NCBI RefSeq assembly: GCF_026342355.1
Contig: NZ_JAPEMV010000001.1
Location: forward strand, 992,001 to 1,056,000
Length of the DNA stretch: 64,000 nt
Direction: 5' to 3'
Source of the DNA: Streptomyces sp. NBC_00249
Lineage (GTDB): Bacteria; Actinomycetota; Actinomycetes; Streptomycetales; Streptomycetaceae
The notes under the pieces were generated by a model that did no database searches, was not told the DNA's origin, and saw nothing but the letters and a program-made list of their open reading frames with translations. Positions within the stretch are counted from its first letter, which is position 1. Each line of letters opens with the position of its first letter. Positions 17,584 through 26,309 of this stretch are shown here, piece by piece. The translations under genes were made by a program, and so were the position numbers.

Positions 17584-18656
17584 TGCTCCTGGGGCGGTAC
17601 GGCGACGGTGTCGTGCTGCGGTCCGCCGAGTACGACCTTGAGGGCGCCGGTCTCGCCGGCGCGGGAGAAGACGTCGTACGCCTCTTCCATCTGGTCCAGC
17701 TCGAACCGGTGCGTGACCATCGCAGCACCGGGCAGGCGGCCGGCGGCCATCATGCGCAGCAGCATGGGAGTCGAGTGGGTGTCGACGAGGCCGGTGGTGA
17801 TGGTGACATCCTTGATCCACAGGTCTTCGAGGTGGAGGACGGCGGGCTTGCCGTGCACGCCGATGTTGGCTACCCGGCCGCCCGGGCGGACCATGCGGGT
17901 GCACATCTCGAAGGCTTCGGGTACGCCGACGGCCTCGATGACGACATCCGCGCCGAGCCCGTCCGTGAGGTCCCCCACCAGCTGCTCCGGCTCCTCCTGC
18001 GCGCTGACGGTCGCATCGGCCCCGAGGTCCCGCGCAGCTGCCAGACGGGAAGCAGCGAGGTCGACGGCGACGATCCGGGACGGGCTGTATAGCTGTGCCG
18101 TGGCGATGGCGGCCAGGCCGATGGGTCCGGCGCCGACCACGACGACCGTGTCGCCCGGGCGCACGTTGCCATTGAGGACACCCACCTCGTACGAGGTCGG
18201 GAAGATGTCCGCGAGCAGTACCGCTTCGTGGCTCGCCAGGGCGCTGGGAAGGGGATGGACGGAGAGGTCGGCGAAGGGAACGCGGACGTACTCGGCCTGG
18301 GTGCCGTCGATGGTGTGGCCCAGGACCCAGCCGCCTCCTCCGCGGCACTGGCCGTAGTGCCCTTCACGGCAGAACCGGCAGCGACCGCACGCGGAGATGC
18401 AGGAGATCAGGACGCGGTCACCGGGGCGGACGCTGCGGACATCGCCGCCGGTCTCGACGACGGTCCCCACGGCCTCGTGGCCCAGGATCCGTCCGGGTGT
18501 CACCTCGGGGACGTCACCCTTGATGATGTGCAGGTCGGTGCCGCAGATGGTGACGGCGTCGACCCGGACGATGGCGTCGGCGGCGTCCTTGATGGAGGGG
18601 TCCGGGACGTCCTGCCAGGAGGTCTGTCCGGGCCCGTGGAAGACGAGTGCCTTCAT
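17580..18656 (-). CDS. Zinc-dependent alcohol dehydrogenase (MDR family)
   Basis: 358 aa medium-chain dehydrogenase. [10 protein letters not shown] and [10 protein letters not shown] provide the catalytic zinc site, the four cysteines in [19 protein letters not shown] the structural zinc site, and [14 protein letters not shown] the NAD(P) Rossmann motif. It oxidises alcohols or reduces aldehydes; in a low-oxygen set it may regenerate NAD+. It heads the leftward operon, with GAGAAGG upstream of ATG 18656, and two DosR-like boxes lie about 75-110 bp before it, shared with the divergent beta-CASP gene. Confidence 0.9.
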   Translation of the reverse strand: MKALVFHGPGQTSWQDVPDPSIKDAADAIVRVDAVTICGTDLHIIKGDVPEVTPGRILGHEAVGTVVETGGDVRSVRPGDRVLISCISACGRCRFCREGHYGQCRGGGGWVLGHTIDGTQAEYVRVPFADLSVHPLPSALASHEAVLLADIFPTSYEVGVLNGNVRPGDTVVVVGAGPIGLAAIATAQLYSPSRIVAVDLAASRLAAARDLGADATVSAQEEPEQLVGDLTDGLGADVVIEAVGVPEAFEMCTRMVRPGGRVANIGVHGKPAVLHLEDLWIKDVTITTGLVDTHSTPMLLRMMAAGRLPGAAMVTHRFELDQMEEAYDVFSRAGETGALKVVLGGPQHDTVAVPPQEQ

Positions 18657-18731
18657 GGCGCGGCCTTCTCTCTGTGTGCTGTGCGGGAGGGGGTCACCGT
18701 CAGGCTGTGCCCGTTTCCCTCCGTCCCGCTT

Positions 18732-18766
18732 GGGCCGGTCGGCCCCTACCCGGGACCGGTCGGTCC
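18732..18766. promoter_or_regulatory. Paired DosR/OsdR-like boxes between adh and beta-CASP genes
   Basis: GGGCCGGTCGGCCC (18732-18745) and GGACCGGTCGGTCC (18753-18766, extended by a flanking G/C to a near-perfect 16-bp palindrome) have centres 21 bp apart. They are the best matches in the window and lie in the only intergenic region shared by the divergent genes starting at 18656 and 18834. Confidence 0.7.
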
Positions 18767-18833
18767 CCAGCGGGCAGGGCGTTCCGGTGCCACGGTGGAG
18801 ACCGGCATCCGTTCCGAAAGGAGGGCTGCTGCC

Positions 18834-20261
18834 ATGTCCCAGCCAGCCCCGTCCCCGTCTCCTGCTACCGCCCGCCCGGCCCTGCTGAGGTTCCTGGGCG
18901 GGGTGCGGACGGTCACCGGCAGCAAGTTCCTGGTCGAGAGCGACCACGCCCGGATACTCGTCGACTGCGGACTCTTCCAGGGTGTCGCGGACCTACGGCG
19001 CCGCAACTGGGACAAGCTGCCCTGCGACGCCTCCGACATCCACGCCGTCGTCGTCACCCACGCCCACCTGGACCACTGCGGCTACCTGCCTCGACTGGTC
19101 CGGCACGGATTCCGCGGACCGATCCTGACCAGCGCCACCACGGCCCGGCTCGCCGAGATCGTGCTCCGTGACAGCGCCCGCCTCCAGATGGAAGCCGCCG
19201 AGCACGCCAACCAGCACGGCTGGTCCAAGCACCGGCCCGCCAAGCCGCTGTACGACGATGCCGACGTCGACCACACGATCAAGTACTTCGACCCGGTACC
19301 GGTGGGCAGCGAGATCGAGATCATGGCCGGCACGAAACTGATGCTCCACCACGGCGGTCACATCCTCGGCTCCGCCTGGGCCCACCTGACCCTGGAAGAC
19401 GGCCACACCCTCGCCGTCAGCGGCGACCTCGGCCGCCCCGGCCACCCACTCCTCCTGCCGCCCGAGCCGTTCTCCGGCGCCGACGTCCTCCTGATGGAGT
19501 CGACATACGGCAACCGCCGCCACGACCACGAGAGCGCCCGCCGGGAATTCGCCTCGGTGATCACGCGGACGCTGTCCCGTGGCGGGACCGTGGTCATCCC
19601 GGCCTTCGCGATCGACCGCACCGAGGTCGTCCTGCACGAGCTGGCCACCCTGCGCAGCGACGGCACCCTGCCCCGCCACGTACCCGTCTACGTCGACAGC
19701 CCCATGGCCCTGGCCGCACTGGACGTCTACCGCGACGCCGTGCGGGCGCACTCGCCCGAGCTGCGCCCCGAGATCCTCGCCCAGGGCGAGGCGGCGATCA
19801 GCCCGGAGCCCTTCCTGGCCGCCCGGACCGTCCAGGAATCGATCGACATCAACAGCACCACCGGACCAGCGATCATCGTCTCGTCCGCCGGCATGGCCAC
19901 CGGCGGCCGCGTGCTGCACCACCTCCACCGGATCCTGCCCGACCCCCGCAACGCCGTAGTGATCGTCGGCTTCGCCGCCGCCGGCACCCGCTCGCGCGAC
20001 CTCGTGGACGGCGCCCGCACGCTCAAGATGTTCGGCGAATACGTCCCCGTCCGCGCCGAGGTCGCCGACGTCCCGCACTTCTCCGCGCACGCCGACGCCG
20101 GCCAGATCATCGACTGGCTGCGCGACGCCCCCGCCCCGCACACCACCTACCTTGTCCACGGCGAAGAGACCGCCGCCGAAACCCTGCGGGACCGCATCGA
20201 CGACGAGCTGGGATGGACGGCCGTCGTACCCAAATCCGGGGAGGCCGTCCTGGTCCGCTGA
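18834..20261 (+). CDS. Metallo-beta-lactamase fold beta-CASP ribonuclease (CPSF/YSH1-like)
   Basis: 475 aa. The MBL motif [12 protein letters not shown] (~residue 75) supplies the zinc-binding HxHxDH residues, followed by [11 protein letters not shown] and [10 protein letters not shown]. The beta-CASP insertion ([29 protein letters not shown]) and the C-terminal [14 protein letters not shown] and [11 protein letters not shown] are typical of RNA-processing CPSF-73 relatives. It is probably an endo- or exoribonuclease. An AAGGAGG site lies nine bases before ATG 18834. Control by the adjacent DosR-like boxes suggests RNA turnover in dormancy. Confidence 0.88.
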   Translation: MSQPAPSPSPATARPALLRFLGGVRTVTGSKFLVESDHARILVDCGLFQGVADLRRRNWDKLPCDASDIHAVVVTHAHLDHCGYLPRLVRHGFRGPILTSATTARLAEIVLRDSARLQMEAAEHANQHGWSKHRPAKPLYDDADVDHTIKYFDPVPVGSEIEIMAGTKLMLHHGGHILGSAWAHLTLEDGHTLAVSGDLGRPGHPLLLPPEPFSGADVLLMESTYGNRRHDHESARREFASVITRTLSRGGTVVIPAFAIDRTEVVLHELATLRSDGTLPRHVPVYVDSPMALAALDVYRDAVRAHSPELRPEILAQGEAAISPEPFLAARTVQESIDINSTTGPAIIVSSAGMATGGRVLHHLHRILPDPRNAVVIVGFAAAGTRSRDLVDGARTLKMFGEYVPVRAEVADVPHFSAHADAGQIIDWLRDAPAPHTTYLVHGEETAAETLRDRIDDELGWTAVVPKSGEAVLVR

Positions 20262-20264
20262 CCC

Positions 20265-20278
20265 GGGCCGGACGGCCC
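20265..20278. promoter_or_regulatory. DosR/OsdR-like box upstream of the cyclic-nucleotide-domain gene
   Basis: GGGCCGGACGGCCC matches the palindrome seen at 18732 and 12020. It starts 4 bp after the beta-CASP stop and 92 bp before ATG 20357. It could also fold as a hairpin and help terminate the upstream transcript. Confidence 0.45.
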
Positions 20279-20356
20279 CGGCGGTGTGCACCGCGCGGCC
20301 CTCCCGGACACGGTGGGCCACCGAGCAGGGTGGATGCGAAGGGTTGGAGGCACTCC

Positions 20357-20827
20357 ATGAGCACCATGCACACCATCCTCGAAGCGATGGCACCGGAAGC
20401 CCGCGAAGCCCTGCTCGCCCACTCCCACCAGGTGACATTCCCGGCCGGCACCCGCATCTTCAAGGAGCACCAGCGGGCCGAGGAGTTCTGGATCATTCAG
20501 CGCGGCACCGTAGACCTCGACACCCACGTCCCCGGCCACAAGAACGTGGTCGTCGACACCCTCGGCTACGGCGAGCTCCTCGGCTGGTCCTGGATGTTCC
20601 CGCCCTACAGCTGGCACCTCGGCGCCACCGCCTCCCATGACGTGCGCGCCCTGGAGTTCGACGCCGCAGCCGTACGGGAGCTGTGCAACGAGGACTCGTC
20701 CGTCGGCCGGTCCGTCTCCACCGCAGTGGCCGCCGTCATCGCCGACCGGCTCGACTCCGCCCGGACCCGCCTCCTCGACCTGTTCGCCCCTCACGGCAGC
20801 GGCACCCCGCTCGCCTACGCACGCTGA
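20357..20827 (+). CDS. Cyclic nucleotide-binding domain protein without HTH
   Basis: 156 aa forming one cNMP-binding beta-roll (FPAGTRIFKEHQRAEEFWII, IQRGTVDL, LGYGELLGWSWMF). No CRP-type DNA-binding domain follows; the protein ends after the C-helix. It is therefore a stand-alone sensor or partner protein rather than a classical transcription factor. TTGGAGG lies six bases before ATG 20357. It is followed after 10 bp by the CBS-BON gene, suggesting one transcript. Confidence 0.8.
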   Translation: MSTMHTILEAMAPEAREALLAHSHQVTFPAGTRIFKEHQRAEEFWIIQRGTVDLDTHVPGHKNVVVDTLGYGELLGWSWMFPPYSWHLGATASHDVRALEFDAAAVRELCNEDSSVGRSVSTAVAAVIADRLDSARTRLLDLFAPHGSGTPLAYAR

Positions 20828-20837
20828 GGACCCCGCC

Positions 20838-21491
20838 ATGACCTCCACCCCGTACACCGTCGCCGATGTCATGACCACCAAGGTCATCGCCGTCACCCCC
20901 TCAACCGGCTTCAAGGACATCGCCACCGCGATGGAGCGGTGGAAGGTGACCGCCCTACCTGTCATCGAGGGCGAGGGCCGCGTCGTCGGCGTGGTCTCCG
21001 AGGCCGATCTCCTACCCAAGGAGGAGTTCCACGAGCACCGCCCGGGCCTGATCGAACAGATGCGCCGCCTCGGCGACACCGCCAAGGCCGGCTCCACCCG
21101 CGCCGAGAACATGATGACCACCCCGGCCGTCACGATCCGCCCCGACGCCACCCTGCCTCAGGCCGCCCGCCTCATGGCCGACCGGCACATCAAGCGCCTC
21201 CCGGTCGTCGACGCCGACGGCACCCTCAAGGGCATCGTCAGCCGCGCCGACCTCCTCAAGGTCTTCCTCCGCACCGACGAGGAACTCGCCACCGAGATCC
21301 GCCGCACCGTCGTCGAACGCCTCTTCCCCCTCTCCCACGAGGCCGTCAAGGTCACCGTCACGGAAGGCATCGCCACCCTGACCGGCCAAGTCAGAGACAG
21401 CCACCTGATTGGGATGGCCGAACGCCTCACCCACTCCGTCGAGGGCATCGTGCAGGTCCACTGCCAGCTGGAGACGCCCACCTCGCCATGA
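20838..21491 (+). CDS. CBS-pair plus BON domain protein
   Basis: 217 aa. Two CBS domains (VADVMTTKVIAVTP at 8, VVGVVSEADLLPKEE at ~48; AENMMTTPAVTIRPDATL at ~88, GIVSRADLLKVFLR at ~130) are followed by a BON domain (~150-212, VTEGIATLTGQVRD). CBS pairs bind AMP/ATP or similar nucleotides, and BON domains are associated with membrane or ligand binding. A TGAGGA site precedes ATG 20838. Its C-terminus is similar to the fragment at 1-163, so two CBS-BON genes flank this stretch of dormancy genes. Confidence 0.87.
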   Translation: MTSTPYTVADVMTTKVIAVTPSTGFKDIATAMERWKVTALPVIEGEGRVVGVVSEADLLPKEEFHEHRPGLIEQMRRLGDTAKAGSTRAENMMTTPAVTIRPDATLPQAARLMADRHIKRLPVVDADGTLKGIVSRADLLKVFLRTDEELATEIRRTVVERLFPLSHEAVKVTVTEGIATLTGQVRDSHLIGMAERLTHSVEGIVQVHCQLETPTSP

Positions 21492-21650
21492 CCTTGGCCT
21501 CGCCGGGCTTGAGTGAAGGAACACAACGCCTAGCTACTGGCGCGGCCGATGGGGGCCGGCGCAAAGTCGGACGTCGAGATCCCGGTGGTGTCGACCTGGT
21601 GGGCCGCCCCAATGACACCGATGCCGCTGGCGGCAGCTGACCTGATTCGC

Positions 21651-21700
21651 GGTGAGACGACGGGGGTGCACGCGGCCGGCGCCCGTGCTCCCCTTCACCT
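21651..21700. repeat. Cluster repeat copy 1 (nested inverted repeat)
   Basis: The outer arms GGTGA and TTCACC enclose an inner stem (GGGG..GCACG and CGTGCTCCCC) around a CGGCCGGCG core. It is the leftmost of seven related elements (24191, 26240, 29479, 31085, 35391, 36494), all with GTGCTCC-like sequence on the + strand. It lies 24 bp beyond the 3' end of the glycosyltransferase gene. Confidence 0.6.
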
Positions 21701-21723
21701 CACAGACCAGAAACCGGGGAAGG

Positions 21724-22614
21724 TCAGATCACCGGTGGTCGGCCGAGTCGGGTCATGCGCCACACGGTCCGCCACCGAATCGGACGCCGTGGCGGGCACG
21801 GCACCCGCACCCCCTCGAAGAATCCAGCCCACCACGACTTCAGCCCGGCCAGCGGCGGCCGCTGGGCCAGCGTGTACGCGGCCCAGGTGGCGAGGTAGAC
21901 CGGGACGAGGACGGCGGGCAGGTGCCGCTTGGCGAGCCAGACCCGGTTGCGGCCGGTGTGGTGGTAGTAGACCGCGTGCCGGGAGGCCGGGGTACGGGGG
22001 TGAGTCAGGACCAGGTCGGCCCGGTAGTCGATCTCCCACCCGGCATCCAGGGCCCGCCAGGCGAAGTCGGTCTCCTCATGGGCGTAGAAGAACTTGTCGG
22101 GGAAGTCGCCGACCTGGTCGATGACGTCCATTCGGATGGCGTGGGCGCCGCCCAGGAACGTCGTGACCGGCCCAGAGATGAGCGGGTCGGCGCCCCCGAG
22201 GCGGGGGACGTGCCTGCGCTGGGAGACGCCGTTCTCGTCGGCGATGCGGAAGCCCACGATCCCCAGCTTCGGATTCGCCGTGAACGCTTCCCGGACCAGG
22301 TGGAGGGTGTCGGTTCGAGAGAGGAGGCCGTCGTCGTCGAGGACGAGGACGATGTCGGCGCCGCCGTGTTCGTGCAGCCACCGCACCCCGGCGTTCCGGC
22401 CGCCGGGGATTCCCAGGTTCTCCGGCAATTCGACGGCCGCCACCGGGTCCGGCAGAGCGGGGAGCTTCGCTCCCTGCCCGAGCACGACGACCGTGGCGGG
22501 CTCGCCTTCCTGGGCTGCCACCGACTCGAGGAGAGCACGGAGTTCAGCCTCCCGGTCTCCCATGGTGATGATCACGACGCCGACCGTAGGCGAACCGGTC
22601 CGGGCGCGGTTCAT
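21724..22614 (-). CDS. Glycosyltransferase family 2 protein
   Basis: 296 aa. The N-terminal GVVIITMGDREAELRALLES is a GT-A opening, followed by NLGIPGGRNAGVRW and the metal-binding VLVLDDDGLL; FFYAHEETDFAWRALDAGW is the acceptor-side motif common in rhamnosyltransferase-like GT2 enzymes. A C-terminal segment near residue 230 (LPAVLVPVYLATWAAYTLA) may contact the membrane. ATG 22614 overlaps the regulator stop at 22611 by 4 bp, so the two are co-translated. It may glycosylate a cell-surface or natural product; a link to the lanthipeptide is speculative. Confidence 0.85.
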   Translation of the reverse strand: MNRARTGSPTVGVVIITMGDREAELRALLESVAAQEGEPATVVVLGQGAKLPALPDPVAAVELPENLGIPGGRNAGVRWLHEHGGADIVLVLDDDGLLSRTDTLHLVREAFTANPKLGIVGFRIADENGVSQRRHVPRLGGADPLISGPVTTFLGGAHAIRMDVIDQVGDFPDKFFYAHEETDFAWRALDAGWEIDYRADLVLTHPRTPASRHAVYYHHTGRNRVWLAKRHLPAVLVPVYLATWAAYTLAQRPPLAGLKSWWAGFFEGVRVPCPPRRPIRWRTVWRMTRLGRPPVI

Positions 22615-23972
22615 GCCTGGGCTCGCAGCAGGTCGACGGCGCGTTCGTGCAAGGCCCCAGCTCCGGGGATTTGGCGCTTGCGGTAGCTGGCAGCCGTGGA
22701 CTGGATCGCCCTGATCTCCTTCACGGTCCGGTCCGAGACCAGGCCATCCATGAAGTCCAGCGACCGACCCCACACGGCCACGGCCTCCTCGTGCCGCTGC
22801 TGCGCGGCGACCGACCGCCCGATGTTGACCATGGTCAGGCCGTGAACCCGCTGATAGGTCCCCGGCGTCCGTCCCTTGAGCGCCGCCCGGTAGTGCTTCT
22901 CGGCAGCCCGGTGGTCGCGCATCTCGGTCAGGGTCTTGCCGGTGTGCGAAGCAACGGTGGCCGCGACCGGACCCGACGCGGCAGCGTAGCCAGGCACCGG
23001 GTCACCTGCGGTGAGCATCGCGTCCTCGGCCGACAGCAGGGCCGCCGCCGCCTTCCCGCTCTGCCCACCAGCCCCGTACGCCCTGGCGCAGGTGACCAGC
23101 AGCAGGGCCTCGGTCTGCCGGTCGACCTTGCCCGTCGCACGCCGCAGCGCCTCCTCCGCGAGACCGATGCACGCCTGCGGGTGACCGAGGTCGAGGGCCT
23201 GGTGAGTCAGAGCCCGCATCATCCACGCGGCGTGCCCGTACGGGTCTGACTCGCAGGCCAACTGGAAGCCGAGGAGGTAGTAGCGCTGGGCGGCGCCCTC
23301 GCGGCCCAAGTCGTGGTGCTTCCAGCCCACCAGGCAGGCCAGAGTCGCCGCCGCCCCGAACGCGCTGCGCCGTACCGGCTCCGAGGGGAAGCGGCCCTCC
23401 AGCATGGGGACCACGGTATCGGTGAGGTAGGCGGTCACCATCGTCAGGCCGTGGCCGCCGCCCAAGCGTTCATCCATGCTCCGGAACGTCTCGGTGAGCT
23501 CCCGCACGGTGGCGACTTCCTCGGTGCCAACGGCGCCGCCGCGTTCGGCTGCCCGCAGGGTCGCGGCGACGGCCTGGTGGTCGTAGCCGAGCGGCAGGGC
23601 GACGGCTGCCGTCGCGAACGCGGCGTTGAGGAAGTTCCTGCGACGGAGCATCACGAGTCTCCCGAGGTCGGTGGCGTTGGCCAGTGGATCGGCCCCCAGG
23701 GCCTCGCCGGTGCCTGCGCAGCCTAGACCGATCTCTGTGGGCGTGACCTTCCGCTTCATCCTTCTGGTGAGGGCTTCGGCGATGTACGAGCGGGTCTGAC
23801 CGCTTGGTGTACCGCCCATGACCCAGGAGTGAACGGCCGAGCGGGAGGTATGCAGCGTCACCCCGGACTCGGCGGCCACCGCACGGATGTCCCTGGCCAG
23901 GACCTCGTAGGTACATCCGGCCTCGGCGATGACGTCCGCCAGGGCGGTGTTCGGACTACGGCTCTCCGCCAA
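22611..23972 (-). CDS. XRE-like regulator with TPR-type C-terminal region (copy A)
   Basis: 453 aa if started at TTG 23972, which has GGGGAG six bases upstream and aligns with the start of its paralogue at 24235-25614; an ATG at 24038 would run into the promoter. The first ~75 residues form an HTH (YEVLARDIRAVAAESGVTLH, then SAVHSWVMG). A hydrophobic patch (RRNFLNAAFATAAVALPLGY) precedes a long helical region that looks like degenerate TPRs. Such proteins act as pathway-specific regulators beside natural-product genes in Streptomyces. It overlaps the glycosyltransferase gene by 4 bp. Confidence 0.8.
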   Translation of the reverse strand: MAESRSPNTALADVIAEAGCTYEVLARDIRAVAAESGVTLHTSRSAVHSWVMGGTPSGQTRSYIAEALTRRMKRKVTPTEIGLGCAGTGEALGADPLANATDLGRLVMLRRRNFLNAAFATAAVALPLGYDHQAVAATLRAAERGGAVGTEEVATVRELTETFRSMDERLGGGHGLTMVTAYLTDTVVPMLEGRFPSEPVRRSAFGAAATLACLVGWKHHDLGREGAAQRYYLLGFQLACESDPYGHAAWMMRALTHQALDLGHPQACIGLAEEALRRATGKVDRQTEALLLVTCARAYGAGGQSGKAAAALLSAEDAMLTAGDPVPGYAAASGPVAATVASHTGKTLTEMRDHRAAEKHYRAALKGRTPGTYQRVHGLTMVNIGRSVAAQQRHEEAVAVWGRSLDFMDGLVSDRTVKEIRAIQSTAASYRKRQIPGAGALHERAVDLLRAQA

Positions 23973-24026
23973 CTCGCACTCCCCGCAGCGATCTTGAACA
24001 GATTGAACAAGGTGCCCCGCCGCCCA

Positions 24027-24066
24027 CGGTACCCCCACCCGATCACCGTGAGTTCAATAGCCGTAA
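24027..24066. promoter_or_regulatory. Conserved promoter/operator element of regulator A
   Basis: The stretch contains CGGTACCCC, CCCGATCAC and GTGAGTT-AATAG in that order, and at least 34 of 40 positions match 25661-25700 upstream of the paralogous regulator. Both lie about 50 bp before the leftward start codon. On the minus strand TTGAAC and TACCGT occur 20 bp apart, compatible with a promoter, and the conservation suggests a common operator. Confidence 0.55.
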
Positions 24067-24159
24067 CGCCAAACGCGATCGGCCCGGGACCTGTCCGGAA
24101 ACCCGGCCCCACGCCGACGCTTCGCCCTGCACGGACCACCGCGAACAGGAGCCAGGGAG

Positions 24160-24204
24160 ATGTCTCGTACGACAACACCGCTCCACCCCAGGACCGGCGT
24201 CACC
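24160..24204 (+). pseudogene. Relic of a DUF6415-type gene start (MSRT peptide)
   Basis: ATG 24160 starts MSRTTTPLHPRTG and is preceded by the same GAACAGGAGC leader found before the intact DUF6415 gene (MSRTSAP, 25778). Similarity ends after about 15 codons, where the frame enters a cluster repeat and the 3' end of regulator B. It is the remaining trace of a second regulator/DUF6415 divergent pair. Confidence 0.55.
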
Positions 24205-24235
24205 TCCGCCGGCCCGCATGCTCCCGGTCACCTCC
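24191..24235. repeat. Cluster repeat copy 2 (degenerate)
   Basis: The right half (GCCGGCCCGCATGCTCCCGG then TCACCTCC) matches the other copies closely; the left arm is weak. It ends at the stop codon of regulator B. Confidence 0.5.
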
Positions 24236-25614
24236 TACGCGGTGGCGAGGAACGACACGGCCCGCTCGTCCAGCTCGGCCGCGCAGCGAAGCCCCCGGGT
24301 CCGGAAGGGTGCGAGGTCGGCCCGCATGGTCTTGACGGCCTTGCGGGTCCGCACGGAGCGGACGCCTTCCATGTGGTCCATGGCCTGCCCGAACGTGGCG
24401 CACGCCTGCTCGATCCGGCCGCGCTTGAGGTGGAGCTCCGCCCCCGCGACCAGGTCCAGGGCCACGATCCGGGCGTAGGTTCCGGCGGGCCTCGTGGCGG
24501 CGGCGTGCAGGTACTCGGCAGCGGCGGCCCGGTGGTCCCCGAGGGTTTCGAAGACCTTCGCCGTCCGGGAGAACACCGACGGCGCCACAGGCCCCCACGC
24601 CAGGCCCCAGAACGGCACCTCGTCGCCCCGCTGGCTGCCTTGTTCCAGCAGGGCGCGGGCCCGGCCGACTTCGGCGAGGGCAGCGGCCGACAGTCCCGTC
24701 TTGGCCAGGGTGTGGGCGTGGACGACGCGGAAGAGGGCTTCGGTCTGGGAGTCCACGCGGCCCTTGGCCCGGGTGAGGCCGGTCTCGGCAAGGCCCTGGC
24801 AGTGCTCGGGACGGTGCAGCTTGAGCCCCTGCATGGCCATGGTCCGCATCACGAACCCGTCATGGCCGGGCAGCCCGGACTCTACAGCGAGCCCGTAGGA
24901 CTGGAGGTAGTAGCGCTGGGCGAGGCCCTGCTGTCCGGCGTCGTAGGACTTCCAGCCCAGCAAATGGACGCCCCGGCTCGCGGCGGACAGCATCTGGGCG
25001 CGGATCTCGTCCGTGCGGAACCGGCCCCGGCACAGCGGCGCGACGTCGTCGCGGAGGTAGGTCACCAGGGCGGAGCGGCCGTGCTGGCCGCCATGGCGTT
25101 CGTCCATGTCGGAGAACATGCCGATCATGTCGCGCACGGCGTTGACCTCGGCCATCCCGATGACCTGACCGGAGCGGGCGGCTGCGGTCCTCTCCGCGAT
25201 ATCGCGCACGTACGCCAGGGGCAGAGCGGCGGCGGCCACCGAGTAGGCGGAGGCCGACAGGAAGCGTCTGCGGTCCAACTCGGCCCTCCACATCGGAATC
25301 AGGGAGTCGATCGGATCGCCCCCCAGCGTGAGACCGATGCTGTCATGGCCGTCCGGGTCGGCGTCGGCGAGGCCCAACTCCACGCGGGTCAGGAGGCGGC
25401 CCAGGCGGCGGGAGAGCGCGACGGCCAGATAGCGGGCCGTGTCGGGCTGTGGTCGGGCGCCCTGCACCCAGTGGTCCACGGCCGACTTGTTCGTCCGCAG
25501 GGCCGTCCCGCACTCGGCCGCGACGGACCGGACCGCTTTCGCGACGGCCTCGTACGTTAAGCCGGTCTCCGCGATCACATCGCGGAGACGGTCGTTCGGT
25601 GTGCGTGTGGCCAT
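24235..25614 (-). CDS. XRE-like regulator with TPR-type C-terminal region (copy B)
   Basis: 459 aa, a paralogue of the protein at 22611-23972 along its whole length: HTH (YEAVAKAVRSVAAECGTALR, SAVDHWVQG), hydrophobic RRRFLSASAYSVAAAALPLAY, then helical repeats. Codon ~19 (GLTYE) is TTA, the rare leucine codon that makes translation depend on the bldA tRNA, a known mark of developmentally timed regulators in Streptomyces. ATG 25614 sits 47 bp downstream of the conserved promoter element. It is divergent from the DUF6415 gene that opens the lanthipeptide cluster, so it is the best candidate for its pathway-specific regulator. Confidence 0.82.
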   Translation of the reverse strand: MATRTPNDRLRDVIAETGLTYEAVAKAVRSVAAECGTALRTNKSAVDHWVQGARPQPDTARYLAVALSRRLGRLLTRVELGLADADPDGHDSIGLTLGGDPIDSLIPMWRAELDRRRFLSASAYSVAAAALPLAYVRDIAERTAAARSGQVIGMAEVNAVRDMIGMFSDMDERHGGQHGRSALVTYLRDDVAPLCRGRFRTDEIRAQMLSAASRGVHLLGWKSYDAGQQGLAQRYYLQSYGLAVESGLPGHDGFVMRTMAMQGLKLHRPEHCQGLAETGLTRAKGRVDSQTEALFRVVHAHTLAKTGLSAAALAEVGRARALLEQGSQRGDEVPFWGLAWGPVAPSVFSRTAKVFETLGDHRAAAAEYLHAAATRPAGTYARIVALDLVAGAELHLKRGRIEQACATFGQAMDHMEGVRSVRTRKAVKTMRADLAPFRTRGLRCAAELDERAVSFLATA

Positions 25615-25660
25615 GAAGCACCTGCCCGTATACCCGATATACCGCTTGCCCTCGCCGACA

Positions 25661-25700
25661 CGGTACCCCTGCCCGATCACGGTGAGTTGAATAGTCGTCA
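25661..25700. promoter_or_regulatory. Conserved promoter/operator element of regulator B
   Basis: Near-identical to 24027-24066 (CGGTACCCC, CCCGATCAC, GGTGAGTT-AATAG). It sits between divergent genes starting at 25614 and 25778 and may control both directions. Confidence 0.55.
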
Positions 25701-25777
25701 TGCCCGAGGAACCGGCCGCCCGGCGGCCTTCTCGGTGCTGCTCTCATCCGGATCAGCCGTGAACAGGAGCTATGGAG

Positions 25778-26182
25778 ATGTCCCGCACGAGCGCACCGAT
25801 CCTCCCCGCCCGGCCCAGGGCCGGCATCGCACCGCCGGCCCAGGTTCCGCCGGTCACCTCTTCCGTGGACGTCGCCTGCGACATCGACACCGCGCTCGCG
25901 CTCGCCGACCACGCCCCCTACGGCACGGCCGCCGCGCAGATCCGGGAGCGGCTGCGGCAGCACATCACCAACCTCGCTGGCCCCGCACAGGAGTTCGCCG
26001 ACTGGATGCCGGATGGCCGGGGCCGCGACATAGCTCTCGCCACGGTCCACCACGCCCGCAACATGGCCGCCACGCGGGGCGGGGACCCGGTCGCCTCGCT
26101 GAGGCTGCTGGCCAAGCTCGCCCAGCACCTGGCCCGGTACGCGGCCGACAACCACTCGCCCGCCAGACGGCGGGCCGCCTGA
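25778..26182 (+). CDS. DUF6415-like natural-product-cluster protein
   Basis: 134 aa. The start MSRTSAP (25778) is preferred over ATG 25772 because AGGAG lies eight bases upstream and the relic at 24160 keeps only this ATG. The N-terminal ~30 residues are Pro-rich; the rest is helical (AAAQIRERLRQHITNLAGPA, DPVASLRLLAKLAQHLARY). It resembles DUF6415 proteins found near Streptomyces biosynthetic clusters, for which no biochemical role is known to me. It begins the rightward set of lanthipeptide-cluster genes and is followed by a cluster repeat. Confidence 0.7.
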   Translation: MSRTSAPILPARPRAGIAPPAQVPPVTSSVDVACDIDTALALADHAPYGTAAAQIRERLRQHITNLAGPAQEFADWMPDGRGRDIALATVHHARNMAATRGGDPVASLRLLAKLAQHLARYAADNHSPARRRAA

Positions 26183-26239
26183 CCGGCCCCGGCCGTGGCC
26201 TGGCCTTGGCGGCCACGGCCGGGGCCCTCCACCCGCGGC

Positions 26240-26285
26240 AGGTGCTCCACAGCACCTTCGCCGGCGCACCTGTTCCGCACCACCT
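26240..26285. repeat. Cluster repeat copy 3
   Basis: It begins AGGTGCTCCACAGCACC, has a CGCCGGCGC core and ends CACCACCTT; AGGTG/CACCT are the outer arms. It lies between the DUF6415 stop (26182) and the kinase-like gene start (26310). Confidence 0.6.
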
Positions 26286-26309
26286 TCGCCCGTCATCGAG
26301 GAGCCCACT

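Noticed and set aside
24160..25560. A 466-codon + strand frame starting MSRTTTP
   Set aside because: Only the first ~15 codons resemble the DUF6415 start; the rest is antisense to regulator B.
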